Below are positions 6,206 through 9,447 of a DNA stretch of 9,447 nucleotides, piece after piece (positions within the stretch are counted from its first letter, which is position 1; the number at the start of each line of letters is the position of its first letter). This DNA is from Litorivicinus sp965656605 (lineage in GTDB: Bacteria; Pseudomonadota; Gammaproteobacteria; Pseudomonadales; Litorivicinaceae). The notes beneath the pieces were generated by a model. That model searched no databases, was not told the DNA's origin, and saw only the letters and a list, made by a program, of their open reading frames with translations. The DNA is taken from positions 1-9,447 of the forward strand of contig CBFHLC010000061.1 in the NCBI GenBank assembly GCA_965656605.1, read 5' to 3'. The position numbers and the translations under genes were made by a program.

Positions 6206-7354
6206 CTGTTGAAAATCCAGTCGGTCAACCAGCCAATACAACCCGACCATTCCGATTAATGCCGAACCCGGGAGGACCACCCAGGCTCGGTACAAGACCT
6301 CGCTCTTAAACCAAACCCGGACCAGTACAAAGCATGCTGCAATCACTGCAAGCTGACCGATTTCGACTCCCACATTGAAAAAAGCCAATGCCAAGCCAAA
6401 GGCTTCACGTGGCATGCCAAACTCATTTAGGACCGAGGCAAATCCAAGTCCGTGCAATAACCCAAAAGCAAACACCCACTGCAACCGATATCGACTCAAG
6501 CCCTTAGAGAAAATATTCTCGAACGCAATGTAGGCAATCGATAGCGCGATTAAAGGCTCGACCAGACTGCTAGGTAGATTAATCCAGTTAAGCATTCCCA
6601 GCGCCAACGTGATCGAATGTGCCGCCGTAAACATCGTTACCTGCCAGATCAGGGGACGCCACTTCGAGCTAAATAAAAACAGCCCGATCACGAAAACAAT
6701 GTGGTCAAGTCCAGCTGGAATGATGTGATTGAAACCACTGCCAATATAAGTCTTAGCCAGGTCAAGAACCGTCGGCTTAGTAAACACGGCTGTCAAATCA
6801 TAAGGTTGCGTGGGCACATCCTCTTTTATCCATTGGTGACTGGACCAATGCCATAGATCCAGAGCAGGGTCGACTTGCCTGACCCGTGTTGCGTGATCGC
6901 CAAACTTGGCTGGGTAGTACCACACCAACTCGGAAGCTTGGCGATTTAACGTTCCCGATAGATAAATAACACTGTTTCGCGGCACCTTGGTGTAGCCCGG
7001 AGGCGGTATTTCAACACGATCCACACTCAGCAAAACCTGATCCGAGCCCGCGGTTAAGCGAACGCCATCCAGCAAAACCGGATGAAACTCTTTGAAGCGA
7101 CGTGTCAACGCCGCTGAATCCAGCTCCCTCAGATAGTCGTATTGCTCGGCCGTTGGCGCTTCAGTGGTATTCGTGTATTGACCGTTGATCCCGGTCAGCA
7201 GAGCTTCAATGCTTGCCCGTATCTCTATCTCTACTTCATTCGTCGTAGAAGCGGTGATCTCAATCAGCGCTGGCTTCACAACGTCAGCCCTAACCGGATA
7301 GACTAAGCTTATAACCAGAGAGAATAACGTCAAAAGCTTGATAACGAGTTTCAC
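6188..7354 (-). CDS. HupE/UreJ-family membrane protein (putative metal permease)
   Basis: The 388-aa product has a signal peptide (KLVIKLLTLFSLVISLVYPVRA, cleavage near 23), a periplasmic domain of about 180 residues, and a C-terminal block of about six to seven membrane helices (roughly 215-380). The block shows HupE/UreJ-2 motifs: GFNHIIPAGLDHIVFVIG with His210, Asp217 and His218, FTAAHSITLAL with His246, EPLIALSIAYIAFEN, and FGLLHGLGFASVL with His301. Classical HupE and UreJ proteins move nickel or cobalt for hydrogenase and urease; this long subgroup has no proven substrate. I chose the GTG at 7354 because AGAGG lies six bases upstream (7361-7365) and it starts the signal peptide with K. 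An in-frame ATG at 7402 lacks a ribosome site and adds 16 residues. It is divergent from soxB, a Mn enzyme, so a metal role there is possible but unproven. Confidence 0.9.
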   Translation of the reverse strand: MKLVIKLLTLFSLVISLVYPVRADVVKPALIEITASTTNEVEIEIRASIEALLTGINGQYTNTTEAPTAEQYDYLRELDSAALTRRFKEFHPVLLDGVRLTAGSDQVLLSVDRVEIPPPGYTKVPRNSVIYLSGTLNRQASELVWYYPAKFGDHATRVRQVDPALDLWHWSSHQWIKEDVPTQPYDLTAVFTKPTVLDLAKTYIGSGFNHIIPAGLDHIVFVIGLFLFSSKWRPLIWQVTMFTAAHSITLALGMLNWINLPSSLVEPLIALSIAYIAFENIFSKGLSRYRLQWVFAFGLLHGLGFASVLNEFGMPREAFGLALAFFNVGVEIGQLAVIAACFVLVRVWFKSEVLYRAWVVLPGSALIGMVGLYWLVDRLDFQQLLNLA

Positions 7355-7394
7355 TGCGAACCTCTGAACTAGAAATAATAATGTTGAAATAGAA

Positions 7395-7419
7395 CGCCAC
7401 ATTGCGGCGCTTCAAAGCG
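7395..7419. promoter_or_regulatory. Two adjoining dyads between the HupE-like gene and soxB (possible operator)
   Basis: CGCCACATTGCGGCG (7395-7409) is a 15-bp dyad centred on 7402 with six of seven pairs matching. It adjoins CGCTTCAAAGCG (7408-7419), five perfect pairs around two bases. Both lie in the 78-bp divergent gap, the second ending at the soxB ribosome site (GAGGA, 7419-7423). They could be regulator sites or a leader hairpin. I found no convincing sigma-70 promoter pair in either direction here. Confidence 0.33.
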
Positions 7420-7432
7420 AGGAACGAAAACT

Positions 7433-9343
7433 ATGGCAACTATCGACCGCCGTCAATTTCTGCAAGGACTGGCAGCCGCCACAGCAGCAGGCACCATCCC
7501 CGCTGCCTACAGCGCCAAGGCACTTGCAGGCAATACGGCTCCGGCAGGATTCTATGATGTGCCTATGAGCGGTGACGCGCGAATCTTGCACATTACTGAC
7601 GTGCATGGGCAACTCAATCCGGTTTATTTCAGAGAGCCCAATGTCAACCTAGGGGTTGGTTCCGCGTTTGGCCGTGCGCCTCATGTAGTAGGCGATAATT
7701 TTTTAAAAGAAATGGGGTTAAAACCCGGATCGCCAGAGGCTTACGCTTACACCTACCTAGACTTTCTAAACCAAGCCCGAAAATACGGCAGGACAGGTGG
7801 ATTCGCACAGGTCAAAACCTTGCTAGACCGACTACGTGAGCAAGCCGGCGGCCGAGCCAACACACTGACGCTAGACGGTGGTGACCTATGGCAAGGCAGC
7901 GGAACTTCATTATGGACCCGCGGCGTTGACATGGTCGAAGCCTCCAACATATTGGGCATCGATGTCATGGTCGGACATTGGGAGTTTACTTACCGCGAAG
8001 CCGAAGTACTGTCCAACGTTGCGCTGTTTAAAGGCGACTTTATCGGTCAGAACGTGAAGATATTGGAAGACTCTCTATTCGACGACGCTTACTTCGAGAT
8101 GGTCGAACGATTCGATGGAAGAGGCCTTTACGACGAAGACTCTGGGCACGCCTTCCAGCCTTACGTCATGAAGGAAGTGAACGGCGCCAGGATTGCTGTC
8201 GTCGGCCAGGCCTTTCCACGCACCTCCAACGCAAACCCTCGAGAATTTTTCCCGGATTGGTCGTTTGGTTTACGCGAAGATGATATGGCTGAGTTGGTTG
8301 AGCAGATTCGTGGGGATGAGCAACCCGACGCCGTGGTTCTGGTATCACACAACGGCATGGACGTTGACATTAAAATGGCGGAACGGGTTCCCGGACTGAA
8401 TGCCATTTTTGGCGGTCATACGCACGATGGAGTGCCCAAGCCACTCGAAATAAAGAACAACGGTGGCGGAAATTGCTGGGTTACTAACGCTGGATCTAAT
8501 GGAAAGTTTGTCGGCTGCATGGACTTTGCAATTGAATCAGGCCAGATCAAGAATATGGCCTACAAACAGCTTCCTGTAATCTCGGACTGGTTAGAAGCAG
8601 ACAAAGAAATGGAGGCGTATGTCAAACAAATGCGCCAGACTCGTTACGACGAGAACGTCGTAGAAGCTCGTAACAAGAAATGGTCGAACAACCCCGATCG
8701 CGTGGGCAAAACCTTTGAGAGCATCTTGTCCGAAAAACTCGCCATTGCTGACCGCACCTTGTACCGCCGCGGAAACTTTATGGGCACATGGGACCAGGTC
8801 ATCTGCAACGCTTTACGCTGGGAATACAAGGCTGACATCAGCCTGTCGGCTGGCGTTCGCTGGGGCACTACTGTGCTGGAAGGTGACACCATTACGATGG
8901 ACGATGTCATGAACCAATGTGCCACCACATACTCTGAAACCTATGTTCAAGATATGAGCGGCCAGCAGATCATCGATATGTTGGAAGGCGTAGCCGACAA
9001 TCTATTCGATCCCGATCCATACCTGCAGTCAGGCGGTGACATGGTGCGAGTTGGCGGTCTTGATTATACGATTACGCCCAGTAAGCCTTTAGGCGAGCGG
9101 ATTAGCGATGTTCGTCTTGATGACGGCACCCTGATCACCCCAGACCAGACCTATAGCGTATCCGGCTGGGCAACGGTAAACAGCACCCCCGATGGCCGCC
9201 TGCTATGGGACATTATTGCCGACTATCTAAAAAGTGAACGTAACTCTGACGGCGTGATTGAATTGCCTAAGATCAATAATCCAACGGTTATTGGAGAGAC
9301 GCAAAACCCAGGCTTCGCGGACTATCCGGGAGACTTTGCTTAA
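7433..9343 (+). CDS. soxB: Thiosulfohydrolase SoxB
   Basis: SoxB is the periplasmic dinuclear manganese enzyme that cuts sulfate from the cysteine-S-thiosulfonate on carrier SoxYZ. The 636-aa precursor opens with a twin-arginine signal (DRRQFLQGLAAA, cleavage probably after ALA near 32), so it is exported folded by Tat. The metallophosphoesterase domain shows Asp56 and His58 in TDVHGQ, Asp151 in LDGGDLWQGSGTSLW, GHWEF at 181-185 in the place of the 5'-nucleotidase GNHE, His306 in SHNG, and His329/His331 in GGHTHDG. The 5'-nucleotidase-type C-terminal domain (about 425-600) follows. WQGS..LWTRG.DMVEA and GHWEF separate SoxB from ordinary nucleotidases. The ATG has GAGGA nine bases upstream. 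soxYZ, soxAX and soxCD are not in the window, so the carrier partner must be encoded elsewhere. The gene ends at its own terminator. Confidence 0.95.
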   Translation: MATIDRRQFLQGLAAATAAGTIPAAYSAKALAGNTAPAGFYDVPMSGDARILHITDVHGQLNPVYFREPNVNLGVGSAFGRAPHVVGDNFLKEMGLKPGSPEAYAYTYLDFLNQARKYGRTGGFAQVKTLLDRLREQAGGRANTLTLDGGDLWQGSGTSLWTRGVDMVEASNILGIDVMVGHWEFTYREAEVLSNVALFKGDFIGQNVKILEDSLFDDAYFEMVERFDGRGLYDEDSGHAFQPYVMKEVNGARIAVVGQAFPRTSNANPREFFPDWSFGLREDDMAELVEQIRGDEQPDAVVLVSHNGMDVDIKMAERVPGLNAIFGGHTHDGVPKPLEIKNNGGGNCWVTNAGSNGKFVGCMDFAIESGQIKNMAYKQLPVISDWLEADKEMEAYVKQMRQTRYDENVVEARNKKWSNNPDRVGKTFESILSEKLAIADRTLYRRGNFMGTWDQVICNALRWEYKADISLSAGVRWGTTVLEGDTITMDDVMNQCATTYSETYVQDMSGQQIIDMLEGVADNLFDPDPYLQSGGDMVRVGGLDYTITPSKPLGERISDVRLDDGTLITPDQTYSVSGWATVNSTPDGRLLWDIIADYLKSERNSDGVIELPKINNPTVIGETQNPGFADYPGDFA

Positions 9344-9361
9344 CGGCCAAGTTTCCGGACA

Positions 9362-9393
9362 AAAAAAAGCGCGGCAATGGCCGCGCTTTTTTT
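9362..9393. terminator. Bidirectional intrinsic terminator after soxB
   Basis: A perfect 14-bp inverted repeat (seven A, then GCGCGGC, paired with GCCGCGC, then seven T) encloses an AATG loop. It starts 18 bases past the soxB stop. The A and T runs let it end transcription from both sides, which suggests a convergent gene to the right. Confidence 0.93.
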
Positions 9394-9407
9394 ATTACTT
9401 AGAGCGA

Positions 9408-9447
9408 CTATCGTGCTACTCGCATCTTCCAAGCTTCTTGCTCGTCC
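9408..9447 (-). CDS. Possible C-terminal end of a convergent minus-strand gene
   Basis: The minus strand can be read as DEQEAWKMRVAR followed by TAG at 9410-9408, just before the bidirectional terminator. Only 12 codons are visible and the gene continues past the right edge, so no product can be named. Another frame ends in TAG at 9418-9416 (TSKKLGRCE), so even the frame is uncertain. The terminator's shape is the main reason to expect a gene here. Confidence 0.27.
   Translation of the reverse strand, partial: DEQEAWKMRVAR

Noticed and set aside
7355..7402. Longer HupE-like start at the in-frame ATG at 7402
   Set aside because: It has no ribosome site and puts 16 extra residues before a proper signal peptide. 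The GTG at 7354 has AGAGG at ideal spacing.
7433..9343. SoxB read as a periplasmic 5'-nucleotidase/UshA
   Set aside because: The fold is shared, but the Tat signal, GHWEF in place of GNHE, and the WQGS..LWTRG.DMVEA block are SoxB-like.

Overview
The window looks like chromosomal DNA from a gammaproteobacterium, probably a marine or sulfur-oxidising one. This rests on a BirA with an N-terminal helix-turn-helix, an HtpG behind a sigma-32-type heat-shock promoter, compact gene packing, moderate GC content and a SoxB with a Tat signal. The species cannot be read from the sequence. I saw no tRNA, rRNA, CRISPR array, insertion sequence or phage gene.

Left part (1-2406): housekeeping genes. The 5' part of birA runs off the left edge on the minus strand. 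It is divergent from htpG (620 aa), and the 73 bp between them hold a good heat-shock promoter. htpG ends in a strong terminator that can work in both directions and is shared with the convergent gene on its right.

Middle (2410-3715): a 324-aa protein with two SnoaL/NTF2-like halves and a possible 62-aa small protein, both on the minus strand, with two small dyad structures near their starts.

Right part (3716-9406): a cluster of mostly exported proteins that points to periplasmic sulfur chemistry. Two rhodanese-fold genes (217 and 178 aa) overlap by an ATGA on the minus strand. Divergent from them are a secreted alpha/beta hydrolase and a secreted CxxC thioredoxin-like protein, overlapping by 41 bp. 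These converge on a HupE/UreJ-type membrane protein, which is divergent from soxB, the Mn-dependent thiosulfohydrolase of the Sox pathway. No soxXYZA or soxCD gene lies in the window, so the module is either a satellite of a Sox locus elsewhere or the edge of one that continues outside.

A working model, which is inference: SoxB releases sulfate from a carrier-bound sulfane, the rhodaneses and the thioredoxin-like protein move or reduce sulfane sulfur and disulfides in the periplasm, and the HupE-like protein may serve metal supply. The alpha/beta hydrolase has no assigned place in the known pathway. Its conserved-looking Cys-His-rich segment makes it the most intriguing gene here.
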